Source: CAYUTA01 sp964447605
Lineage (GTDB): Bacteria; Bacillota; Clostridia; Christensenellales; CAG-138
Length of the DNA stretch: 17,997 nucleotides
Direction: 5' to 3'
NCBI GenBank assembly: GCA_964447605.1
Contig: CAYUTA010000055.1
Span: 1-17,997, forward strand
This document shows positions 1 through 6,606 of this stretch, piece by piece. Position 1 is the stretch's first letter; each line of letters starts with the position of its first letter. The notes beneath the pieces were generated by a model, which was not told where the DNA came from, searched no databases, and saw nothing but the letters and a program-made list of their open reading frames with translations. The position numbers and the translations under genes are program-made.

Positions 1-49
1 TTCCCGCAGAGCACCCTTTCCTGCCTGTTTCTCTTGCCCTTGGCCCGTA

Positions 50-89
50 CAAAAAATGGGGCTGTTGCTTTCCCTTTTGCTACAGCCCC
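50..89 (-). terminator. Rho-independent terminator of the MerR/SCP2/transketolase operon
   Basis: Read on the minus strand, an 8-bp perfect GC-rich stem (GGGGCTGT paired with ACAGCCCC, positions 82-89 and 58-65) closes a 16-nt loop. It is followed after one A by six T (positions 56-51). It lies 30 bases beyond the stop codon of the last operon gene, so it is well placed to end the transcript. On the plus strand the U-tract is poor, so it works mainly leftward. Confidence 0.85.
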
Positions 90-119
90 TTGTTTGCTAA
101 GCGTTTTTAACCGCTCCGT

Positions 120-962
120 TCAGTCCGCAGGCCAGTCGAGATAGAGGCCCTTTGCGTAATCGCCGACGGTGAACAGGAATTCGCCCACGATTCCGGCAAA
201 CTCCGGCGCGCCCTCCACCACCAGAAAACGCTGCGCAATATAGTCGATCATATCGCCCTTGCCCATCAGGATGTCCAGCGCATGCATGGGCGTGTCGAAG
301 CGCAGCGTTAAAAACGGCTTGCAGCGCGGGTATGCGCCGCGCCCGGCCTTGCTGTTGCCCTCGAACACGCGGATGTAGCCGGCAAGGTCGTCATGGCCCG
401 TGACCGCAAAGGCATACGCGCGGTCCGGCGACTCCAGCGCCCACTTATGGATTTTTTCCTGTCCCGCCTTGTTGAGCTGGGAGATGCCGTTGGCAAGCAG
501 GTAGAAGTACAGCTTGACCAGCAGTTGCCGATCGGCCTCATTCCCCGGCGCGTCCTTGGCCTGCAGCAGCCCCGCCATCTTGAGCAGCGCCTGCAGCAGC
601 GCGGCAAACGTTCCAAAATGGGCGAGTACGCCCTTCATCTTCGGCAGCGGCGTGCCGCGGCCGGAAAAGAACGTGATAAATTTATGCAGGTCGGAAAACT
701 CCAGCTCGATATCCGGGCTTGCATGCACCTCGGAAACACGTACGGTGAATGCGCCGTCTTTCACGTCGAAATACGTGGCCAGCTTGCCATGCTCCGCCTG
801 GCCGTATCGTGCGCTCACCTGAAAAACAAATGTTTTTCCGGCAAATTTTTTGCCGATTTCCGGCACGTCCTGCACGATGATCCTGAGCAGCGGCAACGCG
901 GAGTTGAAAAAGATGCGCGCGGCGAACAGGTCGTTTTGCGTAATTTGCTTGACGTCCGCCAT
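120..962 (-). CDS. SCP2-like (sterol carrier fold) protein, last gene of operon
   Basis: A 280-residue soluble protein with no signal peptide or clear membrane segment. It appears to hold two SCP2-like halves, roughly residues 20-115 and 175-275. Each has beta-rich segments followed by a Met/Gly-rich helix region such as the LPKMKG and DILMGKGDMIDYI stretches. It is a distant relative of the protein at 4354-5106: both share the GK..V start of the first half, a D(I/L)LxxxL-like helix after it, and a C-terminal half of the same layout. SCP2-fold proteins bind hydrophobic ligands; the ligand here is unknown. I chose the ATG at 962 because GAGGTG sits just upstream and it begins only 4 bases after the transketolase stop; the longer frame to 1016 would overlap that gene. 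The family call rests on fold-level resemblance seen by eye, so it could instead be an uncharacterised accessory family. Confidence 0.72.
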   Translation of the reverse strand: MADVKQITQNDLFAARIFFNSALPLLRIIVQDVPEIGKKFAGKTFVFQVSARYGQAEHGKLATYFDVKDGAFTVRVSEVHASPDIELEFSDLHKFITFFSGRGTPLPKMKGVLAHFGTFAALLQALLKMAGLLQAKDAPGNEADRQLLVKLYFYLLANGISQLNKAGQEKIHKWALESPDRAYAFAVTGHDDLAGYIRVFEGNSKAGRGAYPRCKPFLTLRFDTPMHALDILMGKGDMIDYIAQRFLVVEGAPEFAGIVGEFLFTVGDYAKGLYLDWPAD

Positions 963-966
963 ATCT

Positions 967-2037
967 TTACACCTCGTCCGTCCAGTCGATCTCCGCCTCA
1001 AAATCGCGGCCTTCAAACTGCAGGGCCGTCTTGACCGCGCCGTCGACCGTAACGGAAACGACCTTGCTTTCCTTCATCTGTTTCAGGCACGCCTTGGCGA
1101 TGCCCTCCGCGTCCACGCCCATCATGCTCATAAGATCCTCATGGAAGCCGATGGGGCTGAACTGGTCCTGAATGCCCAGCCTGGTAAACGCGCAGGCCTT
1201 ACCGCTTTCCACAATGACCTCGCCAATCGCGCTGCCAAGGCCGCCGATGACAGTGTGGTCCTCCGCGGTCACAATGCGCCTAGTCTCGTTGACCGCCCTG
1301 ATCACCACCTCGCGGTCGAGCGGCTTCACGGTATGCATGTTGATTACGCGCGCATGAATCCCATAGTCGTTTTCCAGAATTTTGGCCGCCTGCATAGCCT
1401 GGAACACGCAGCTGCCCATTGCAAAGATGGCGATATCGCCGCCCTCGTTCATGGTCACGGCCTTGCCCAGCTCAAACCCATAGTCAGGCGTGCCGTACAC
1501 CACCTGGTCAAAGCCGCGGTTGATGCGGATATAAACCGGGCCGGGCGTTTCGTAGGCAGCCTTGATGGCGTTAGCCGTTTCCACACCGTCGGCCGGAACG
1601 ATGATTTTAAGATTCACCAGCCCGCGCACGCAGCAGATGTCCTCGATGGCATGGTGCGTGCTGCCCGCCTGCCCGAACGACGTGCCGGCATGGGTGCCGA
1701 TGATCTTGACGTTTGCATTTTGGTAGCAGATATCCGTGTGCAGCTGATCGGTGGCGCGCATGCTGGCAAACACGGAGAACGTGCTTGCAAACGGGGTCAG
1801 GCCCGCCTTGGCCATGCCCGCCGCAATGCCGAACAGGTTCTGCTCGGCAATGCCGACGTTAAAGAACCGTTCCGGGAATCTCTTTTGAAAATCGCCGATT
1901 TTGGTGGATTTGGCAAGGTCGGCCGTCAGCGCGACCACGTCCGGGTGCTGCTCGCCCAGTTCGCAGAGCGCCTGGCCAAAAACCTCCGCCGTCGCCATCT
2001 TTGTGCTCTCTACCGCCGTATAATTCATGCCGCCCAT
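967..2037 (-). CDS. Transketolase, C-terminal subunit (pyrimidine-binding and C-terminal domains)
   Basis: A 356-residue second half of a split, thiamine-diphosphate-dependent transketolase. It carries the conserved catalytic glutamate in VGIAEQNLFGIAAG (Glu65), the GSTHHAIED motif near residues 125-132 and a C-terminal domain starting around residue 210 (VINMHTVKPLD). Together with the N-terminal subunit encoded just upstream it should form an (alpha-beta)2 enzyme moving a two-carbon ketol unit between sugar phosphates or related compounds. Its ATG directly abuts the TAA of the N-terminal gene with GGAGG eight bases before it, so the two halves should be made in equal amounts. Split transketolases are common in Firmicutes and archaea and also occur in dedicated pathways, for example apiose catabolism and aminoshikimate-type synthesis. 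The donor and acceptor cannot be read from the sequence. Confidence 0.93.
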   Translation of the reverse strand: MGGMNYTAVESTKMATAEVFGQALCELGEQHPDVVALTADLAKSTKIGDFQKRFPERFFNVGIAEQNLFGIAAGMAKAGLTPFASTFSVFASMRATDQLHTDICYQNANVKIIGTHAGTSFGQAGSTHHAIEDICCVRGLVNLKIIVPADGVETANAIKAAYETPGPVYIRINRGFDQVVYGTPDYGFELGKAVTMNEGGDIAIFAMGSCVFQAMQAAKILENDYGIHARVINMHTVKPLDREVVIRAVNETRRIVTAEDHTVIGGLGSAIGEVIVESGKACAFTRLGIQDQFSPIGFHEDLMSMMGVDAEGIAKACLKQMKESKVVSVTVDGAVKTALQFEGRDFEAEIDWTDEV

Positions 2038-2907
2038 TTATTTCGCCTCCTGTTCTACAAATGCAAGGCGCCTGGCCTCATAGTCCTTTATCTGGCTGGT
2101 CGCCAGCGCATACTTATCGCTGTCCATTGCGCCGTAATGCCATTTGTAGTCGCCCGCCATGAACCCGATTCCCTCGCCCTTGACGGTATCGAGGATGATG
2201 CAGACCGGCTTTTCGGTCGCCGCGCATGCATATTCCACAGCCCTTGCAATCTCGTCGAGCCGGTGGCCGTTGACCTCGACAACGTCAAAGCCGAACGCGC
2301 GCCACTTGTCGGCAAACGGCTCCAGCTTCATCACATCCTCGGTAAAGCCGTCGATCATGGCGTGGTTGCGGTCGATTACCGTGACAAGCTCCGTGCAGTT
2401 GTAGCTGGCCGTTGCCATCGCCGCCTCCCACACGCTGCCCTCGTCGCACTCGCCGTCGCCAAGCAGCACCCAGGTTTTGTATTTACGTCCCGTTACACGC
2501 CCCGCCAGCGCCATGCCCAGCGCAAGCGCGCTGCCGTGGCCAAGCGAGCCGGTGCTCGCGTCCAGCCCCCGCACCTTGTTGCTGTCAAGGTGGATGCCAA
2601 GCTTGCTCCCGGTGAGGTTGAAGGTTTTCAGCTCCTCGCGCGCAATCAGCCCCAGATCGGAAAACAGCGCCGCCAGCGCCACGCCGATATGCCCCTTGGA
2701 CACGACGCAGCGGTCGCGGTCGGGATTGGCGTAGTCCTTGGGATCGAATTTAAGGTACTTATAATACAGCACCGTCAGAAAGTCGATTGATGAGAGCGAG
2801 CCGCCCATGTGCGCGCTCCCCGCCCAGTTGCAGATGTCCAGCGTCAGCTGCCGCAGCGCGGACGCCTTCTTTTCCAGATCGAACCATTCCTGTTTTGTCA
2901 ATGGCAT
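2038..2907 (-). CDS. Transketolase, N-terminal subunit (ThDP pyrophosphate-binding domain)
   Basis: A 289-residue first half of a split transketolase. Visible motifs are the HMGGSLSSIDFL box (His33), SKGH (His73), the STGSLGHG stretch (residues 118-125) and the ThDP-Mg motif starting GDGECDEGSVWEAAM at 150 and ending at Asn181. The usual GHPGGSLS is GSAHMGGSLS here, with Met for Pro, and the usual GQG after GSL is GHG; these small departures fit a dedicated rather than central-metabolic transketolase. The ATG at 2907 has AAGGAGGAATTT upstream. A 164-base gap separates it from the aminotransferase, the longest inside the operon, but I see no convincing promoter there. The next gene, the C-terminal half, starts with no gap. 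Confidence 0.93.
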   Translation of the reverse strand: MPLTKQEWFDLEKKASALRQLTLDICNWAGSAHMGGSLSSIDFLTVLYYKYLKFDPKDYANPDRDRCVVSKGHIGVALAALFSDLGLIAREELKTFNLTGSKLGIHLDSNKVRGLDASTGSLGHGSALALGMALAGRVTGRKYKTWVLLGDGECDEGSVWEAAMATASYNCTELVTVIDRNHAMIDGFTEDVMKLEPFADKWRAFGFDVVEVNGHRLDEIARAVEYACAATEKPVCIILDTVKGEGIGFMAGDYKWHYGAMDSDKYALATSQIKDYEARRLAFVEQEAK

Positions 2908-2946
2908 GACGTCAAATTCCTCCTTATTGTTTGTTGGTGCGTAATC

Positions 2947-2966
2947 GGGCGCGTTACCGTGCGCCC
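2947..2966. other. Small hairpin in the gap before the transketolase genes
   Basis: GGGCGC and GCGCCC are separated by eight bases, in the 164-base gap (2908-3071) between the aminotransferase and transketolase genes. It has no T-run in either direction, so it is not an evident terminator. It might be an mRNA processing or stability element. The rest of this gap shows only the ribosome binding site near 2921. Confidence 0.35.
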
Positions 2967-3071
2967 GTCATCGTTCAGCCATCGCCTCTCGTAATCAGCG
3001 CCACGGCGGCCGGTCCTTTTTAAACGCCGAAAGCCCGTGCGCGCGACCGCGCGGAGGAGAGCCTGCCCGCG

Positions 3072-4337
3072 CTATTTCGTCCAGTTTGCCTCGGGATGGT
3101 TTTGCTTGACGATCTTCATCGCTTCATCCGCAACCTCCATCGTAAACGCAATGTCCCCGTCGGTCAGCGCCAGGTTGGTGAAGTGGTTGTGATGGTTGGT
3201 CATGAATACGCCGCGGCGCACCATTTCGGCAATCCATTCCTGATGGATGAGCAGGCTGTCGTCCATATTCAGATGCAGATAAAACAGGCTCGGCTCGCCG
3301 GAAACAATCAGGTTGGCGCCGTTTTCGTCCGCAACCCTGAGCAAACCGTCGCGAATCTTGCAGCCAAGCGCCAGGTGCTTCTTTGCGCCGTCCAGTTCGC
3401 GCATCTTGTTGATGCAGGCAATGCCGGCGGCAAAAGGTACGGCGCTCATCCAGTAGCTGCCCGTGAACGTAATGCCGCTGACGGTGCTTTTGAGGAACTC
3501 CTTGCCGCACAGGCAGCTGACGTTCCAGCCGTTGGCAACGGCTTTGCAAAAGCAAATCATGTCCGCTTCAAAGCCATAGTAATGGTCCGACCCCGCAAGA
3601 TCGAGGCGGAAGCCGGCGCGCACGTCGTCGATGATGAGCACGATGCCGTTTTCCGTGCACAGCTTGCGTATCTGCTGCCAGTAGCCCGCGCGCGGCAGTT
3701 CGTTTTCGCGGAAATTTCCATGGAAATACGGCGTGCTGATAAACGCCGCGATCTCGCCGGGGTGCTCCGCGATCACTTGGGCAAACGCCTCGGCGTCGTT
3801 GAAATCGATCAGCAGGTTGTTGGTCACGTCCTCCTCGAGGACGCCGGGGTTGTCCCTGCGTTGACACCATTGCATCACGCCGTGGTAATAGCCTTTGGTA
3901 AACACCAGCTTTTTGCGGCCCGTTGCCGCGCGCGCGGTCATGATGGACAGGGTGGTCACATCGCCGCCGTTCTTTGCAAAGAACGACCAGTCCGCGCTCT
4001 TAACCGTGTCCACCATCAATTCGGCCAACTCCACCATGCGCACGGACGGGCTCGTCGTGCAGTTACCAAGCGCAATCTGCTTCAGCGCAGCCGCATCCAC
4101 GTCCGGGTCGCAGTAGCCGAGCACGTTGGGGCCGTACGCGCACATATAGTCGATGAACCGATTGCCGTCAAGATCCCAGAAATACTGGCCCCTGGCATGG
4201 TCGCAGAACTTGGGGTATGCCGAAATGGGGATGAAGCACCCCTCGCCGGGGCCAAGGTGTCCGTACACGCCCGAGGGGATGACGTTGGCCGCGCGCGCAA
4301 GCATCGCATCGCTTTTTTCGTAGGTATAGGTTTTCAT
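3072..4337 (-). CDS. Class-III PLP-dependent aminotransferase (glutamate-1-semialdehyde-aminomutase-like)
   Basis: A 421-residue fold-type I PLP enzyme. Visible landmarks are the substrate-entry region WDLDGNRFIDYMCAYGPNVLG (55-74, shown in part), a KNGGD phosphate-binding loop near 122-126, GYYHG (149-153), the pyridine-nitrogen aspartate in IIDDVRAGFR (Asp237) and the Schiff-base lysine in CFCKAVANGWNVS (Lys265). The KNG(G/S)D loop and the KAxANGxxxS lysine region resemble amino-sugar and spore-coat-type members of class III more than true HemL (GKIIGGGxPxGA), so tetrapyrrole synthesis is unlikely. It should transfer an amino group to, or isomerise, a keto or aldehyde compound. The ATG at 4337 has GGGAGGCG upstream; the frame open to 4361 would overlap the preceding gene. 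The gene sits directly before a split transketolase, which suggests an amino-ketose or keto-sugar intermediate. Confidence 0.88.
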   Translation of the reverse strand: MKTYTYEKSDAMLARAANVIPSGVYGHLGPGEGCFIPISAYPKFCDHARGQYFWDLDGNRFIDYMCAYGPNVLGYCDPDVDAAALKQIALGNCTTSPSVRMVELAELMVDTVKSADWSFFAKNGGDVTTLSIMTARAATGRKKLVFTKGYYHGVMQWCQRRDNPGVLEEDVTNNLLIDFNDAEAFAQVIAEHPGEIAAFISTPYFHGNFRENELPRAGYWQQIRKLCTENGIVLIIDDVRAGFRLDLAGSDHYYGFEADMICFCKAVANGWNVSCLCGKEFLKSTVSGITFTGSYWMSAVPFAAGIACINKMRELDGAKKHLALGCKIRDGLLRVADENGANLIVSGEPSLFYLHLNMDDSLLIHQEWIAEMVRRGVFMTNHHNHFTNLALTDGDIAFTMEVADEAMKIVKQNHPEANWTK

Positions 4338-4353
4338 ATCGTTTCGCCTCCCG

Positions 4354-5106
4354 TTACGCAAGATAGACCGCGACGCGGTTCAATATCCGGTTGAGATTGT
4401 CGATCATGGGAATATAGCCCTTCATGGCCAGCGAGCCGTTGGCAAGCGCCGCAAAGGAGTTGACCGTGCCTTCAAACAAGCCGCGCGCAACATCGTAATC
4501 GGAGAATACCATGTAGCTGCGCGGATGCTCCGCACGTCCGTCAAGCGTGCGCATCACGCCGTTTTGCACCATGATTCCAGCATAGGTCCGGTCGGTAATT
4601 TCCATGCTGATCACGCCGTCGGGCAGGTTTTGCAGCGAGTAGGTTGCAATCGGGTCGTGGTTGCCGATTGCGGACAGGGCGTTGGCGATCAGGTGGAACA
4701 TTAGAAACGTGCTCTTTTCAAAGAAGGCGCGCTCCTGAAGGTCCTCCGCCGAAGCGCGCAGGTATCGCACCAGAATGTCCGTCAGCCGAATGAAATCCTT
4801 GGTTAAAAAGCCGATTTTGGTCAGCCCGCCGTAGGGGATTGGGTTTGCCTTGCCGTCGATCATTGCGTTGAAATGCTCGCAGGAGCGGAAATACAGCTTG
4901 ATTTGCCCGTGCGCGCCCTCGGTCATTTTACACGCGCCGTTTTCAAACGCAAGCGTGCCCTTTGGTCCGTCCTTAACCGAGAAACCGACGGAAACCGGCC
5001 CCTTGCCTGCGATGGACCTCGCTTCCTCATCGACCTGGCACAGATTCTCGAGCGTTTTAAGCACCGCGAACATGTTGACATAGGCCATCGTTACCGTGTC
5101 TTTCAA
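4354..5106 (-). CDS. SCP2-like (sterol carrier fold) protein, second gene of operon
   Basis: A 250-residue soluble protein related to the 280-residue protein that ends the operon. The first half (about 25-110: GK.PVSVGF, KGTLAFENG, IKLYFRSCEHFNAMIDGKANPIP) has the strand pattern of an SCP2 domain. After a helical middle, a second half (about 150-245: ISMEITDRTYAGIMVQNG, SYMVFSDYDVARGLFEG, GSLAMKGYIPMIDNLNRIL) repeats it. The Leu/Met-Lys-Gly then hydrophobic helix at the end is typical of SCP2 domains. I chose the TTG at 5106 because GGAGGA lies seven bases before it; an ATG at 5088 has no good ribosome binding site. It sits 14 bases after the regulator and 16 bases before the aminotransferase. 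Ligand and partner are unknown; it may bind a lipid-like or hydrophobic substrate of the pathway. Confidence 0.72.
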   Translation of the reverse strand: MKDTVTMAYVNMFAVLKTLENLCQVDEEARSIAGKGPVSVGFSVKDGPKGTLAFENGACKMTEGAHGQIKLYFRSCEHFNAMIDGKANPIPYGGLTKIGFLTKDFIRLTDILVRYLRASAEDLQERAFFEKSTFLMFHLIANALSAIGNHDPIATYSLQNLPDGVISMEITDRTYAGIMVQNGVMRTLDGRAEHPRSYMVFSDYDVARGLFEGTVNSFAALANGSLAMKGYIPMIDNLNRILNRVAVYLA

Positions 5107-5120
5107 TTTTGCTTCCTCCT

Positions 5121-6260
5121 TTACCGTTCGATGTAACAGGTTTGCATCAGCCGCGTCACGGCTTCCAAAAAATCCAGCCCGCCGTGGGCAAGCAACGTCT
5201 CCGCCGCATCCATGCCGGCCGGCGCGCCAAACTCCTTTGGCGAAAGCGTCGACCAGCCGAGGTGCAGGCAACTGTTCAGCAGCGCGTCCGCGTCCTTATC
5301 CGCGGCGCCTGTATTCTGCAAAGGCCGCCGCAGAATGCCGTTGGCTTTGGAACAGGCCGAGAGCGCCAGCGCAAGGCCGCCGTTGGCCTGCCGCATCACC
5401 AGCGCCGCCGCAAAAAGCGGGCCGTCGGCTACGCCGGACGCCTCCCCGCGCAAAGCGTGGTCGAGCGAATCGGCCTGCGCATCGTATCCAAACCTGCCAA
5501 ACAGCCCGCAAAGGCCCTGCAGATACGCGCTGAAAGCGGCGATGAACGAGCCGAGCGCCGCAATGCGGTCGGAGCCGACAGCGCTGTTGAACTCGTACCG
5601 TTTGAGCATGATAAATTCATTCAGCGTGTCATCCGACGTGCGGATGATGCGCACGATGGAGCGGGTGTCGTGCGCTTCGGCAAGCAGGGTGCTGGAAATC
5701 AGCCCCTCGATGTCCTGCTCGGCAGCGCTGCACAGCACGTCCGAATAGGCCTGAAACGCGGCCAGCGTCTGTTCAAACGGAATGCCCGCGTCCAGGCGGG
5801 TTTTGACAAGCGCAAGCATGCGGCAGTCCGACTCGCGGAACATACGCCTGCGCCTTTCCCGCGCCGGGGTGACGATCCCCTGTCGCACCAGCGTCTCCGC
5901 CTGCTCGCGGCTAAGCCCGGACAGGCGCAGCGCCTCGCTGAACGAATAACGCGCCGCCGAGCTGTCACGGCCCGTCTTATGGATTACGTCCAGCAACTCG
6001 ATTTCCCGCACGTCGAATTCGTTACTGTCAATCAGCCGCTTAATCACCGCAAGCGGGTAGTATTTTTCAGTTTGCAGCATTTTGATGTGCTTGACGCGCG
6101 TTATGCTGTCCGGATGATAGTACGCCATGTTGGGACCGGTCTTGTATGCGATCTCGACAAGCCCTTCTTTTACGTAATATTTGATTGTGGATGCGCTTAC
6201 GCCGGACAGCCTAGCCAGCTCGCTCATCCTGATATGACCCTTGGTATGCTGATTTTTCAA
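5121..6260 (-). CDS. MerR-family transcriptional regulator with two HTH-like segments
   Basis: A 379-residue protein, far longer than the usual 120-280 of the family. Residues 12-75 are a clear MerR winged helix (MSELARLSGVSASTIKYYVK, then the Y-Y-H-P wing and the helix LAVIKRLID). Residues 107-165 look like a second, diverged copy: FSEALRLSGLSREQAETLVRQ aligns with the first HTH without gaps and is followed by a basic RERRRR wing and MLALVKTRLDAGIPFEQTL. The remaining 210 residues are a helical, Ala/Leu-rich region that I do not recognise, probably sensor or dimer domain. I chose the TTG start at 6260 because GGAGGA lies six to seven bases before it; an internal Met at residue 12 would cut into the HTH. 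First gene of the operon, just behind its own promoter and an inverted repeat, so autoregulation is likely. Confidence 0.88.
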   Translation of the reverse strand: MKNQHTKGHIRMSELARLSGVSASTIKYYVKEGLVEIAYKTGPNMAYYHPDSITRVKHIKMLQTEKYYPLAVIKRLIDSNEFDVREIELLDVIHKTGRDSSAARYSFSEALRLSGLSREQAETLVRQGIVTPARERRRRMFRESDCRMLALVKTRLDAGIPFEQTLAAFQAYSDVLCSAAEQDIEGLISSTLLAEAHDTRSIVRIIRTSDDTLNEFIMLKRYEFNSAVGSDRIAALGSFIAAFSAYLQGLCGLFGRFGYDAQADSLDHALRGEASGVADGPLFAAALVMRQANGGLALALSACSKANGILRRPLQNTGAADKDADALLNSCLHLGWSTLSPKEFGAPAGMDAAETLLAHGGLDFLEAVTRLMQTCYIER

Positions 6261-6281
6261 TGGAATCCTCCGCGGACATAA

Positions 6282-6316
6282 GTGAAGAGTAGGGAGTATT
6301 GCTACTCATTTTTCAC
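6282..6316. promoter_or_regulatory. Inverted-repeat operator at the MerR promoter
   Basis: The inner arms GAGTAG (6287-6292) and CTACTC (6302-6307) and the outer arms GTGAA (6282-6286) and TTCAC (6312-6316) form one nested dyad. On the minus strand it overlaps the -10 box and the expected transcription start. That position suggests repression by blocking RNA polymerase, unlike the classic MerR site lying within a long 19-20 bp spacer. The same bases would form a 6-bp stem at the very 5' end of the mRNA. Confidence 0.6.
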
Positions 6317-6342
6317 TATAGCATACGGAGCGGATTTGTCAA
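6315..6342 (-). promoter_or_regulatory. Sigma-A-like promoter of the MerR operon
   Basis: On the minus strand a perfect -35 TTGACA (6342-6337) is followed after 16 bases by TATAGT (6320-6315). Transcription would start near 6308, giving a leader of about 48 bases before the TTG start at 6260. No other promoter of this quality is seen within the operon. Confidence 0.75.
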
Positions 6343-6350
6343 TATATAAC

Positions 6351-6360
6351 TTGTATACAA
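6351..6360. promoter_or_regulatory. Perfect 10-bp palindrome TTGTATACAA upstream of the MerR promoter
   Basis: A perfect dyad lying eight bases upstream of the -35 box, in the region shared by the regulator operon and the divergent membrane protein gene. Palindromes of this sequence are known operators of GntR-family (FCD-type) regulators, but no GntR gene is present in the window. It could be an activator site or chance in a locally AT-rich stretch. Confidence 0.35.
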
Positions 6361-6606
6361 AAACGCGCCACCAAATTCGGATGGACGCGGCTATGCGGGC
6401 TTCGCCGGGACCCGGCGGACTCCCGGATAATCCGTCCTGCGCCGGCAGGTTGGGGATAAGCGGCGTTTAAGCGGCGGTTTTCGGTAGCGCGGGACACGGT
6501 GTAGCCAATGCAGTGAAAGATTTTGCAGGAATTGATATAAAATAGCGCATGAACATCTTTCCCGCCCGGCGCTGCATGCCGGACTGAACCATATAAGGAG
6601 AGCAGC
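6361..6606. other. Leader region of the divergent membrane-protein gene
   Basis: No gene is supported here. The left part is GC-rich with several dyads: CGCCGGG-A-CCCGGCG (6403-6417) and CCTGC-GCCG-GCAGG shortly after it. A weak plus-strand -10-like TATAAAAT occurs near 6536 without a convincing -35. A strong ribosome binding site (AAGGAGA) precedes the ATG at 6607. Whether the dyads form an RNA structure in the membrane protein's leader cannot be told from one sequence. Confidence 0.35.

Noticed and set aside
850..2790. A 646-codon open frame on the plus strand opposite the transketolase genes
   Set aside because: It is a GC-bias shadow. The minus strand holds clear transketolase motifs and ribosome binding sites; the plus frame has low-complexity His/Arg/Ala-rich sequence and crosses gene borders.
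3096..4394. A 432-codon plus-strand frame opposite the aminotransferase
   Set aside because: Same reason: antisense to a gene with an unambiguous PLP active site, no ribosome binding site and no recognisable domain.
3072..5106. A haem (tetrapyrrole) synthesis role for the aminotransferase
   Set aside because: No other hem gene is present, and the lysine-region motif differs from HemL.
5109..6281. A 390-codon plus-strand frame opposite the MerR gene
   Set aside because: Antisense shadow with arginine-rich, domain-free sequence; it would also run through the promoter and operator of the operon.
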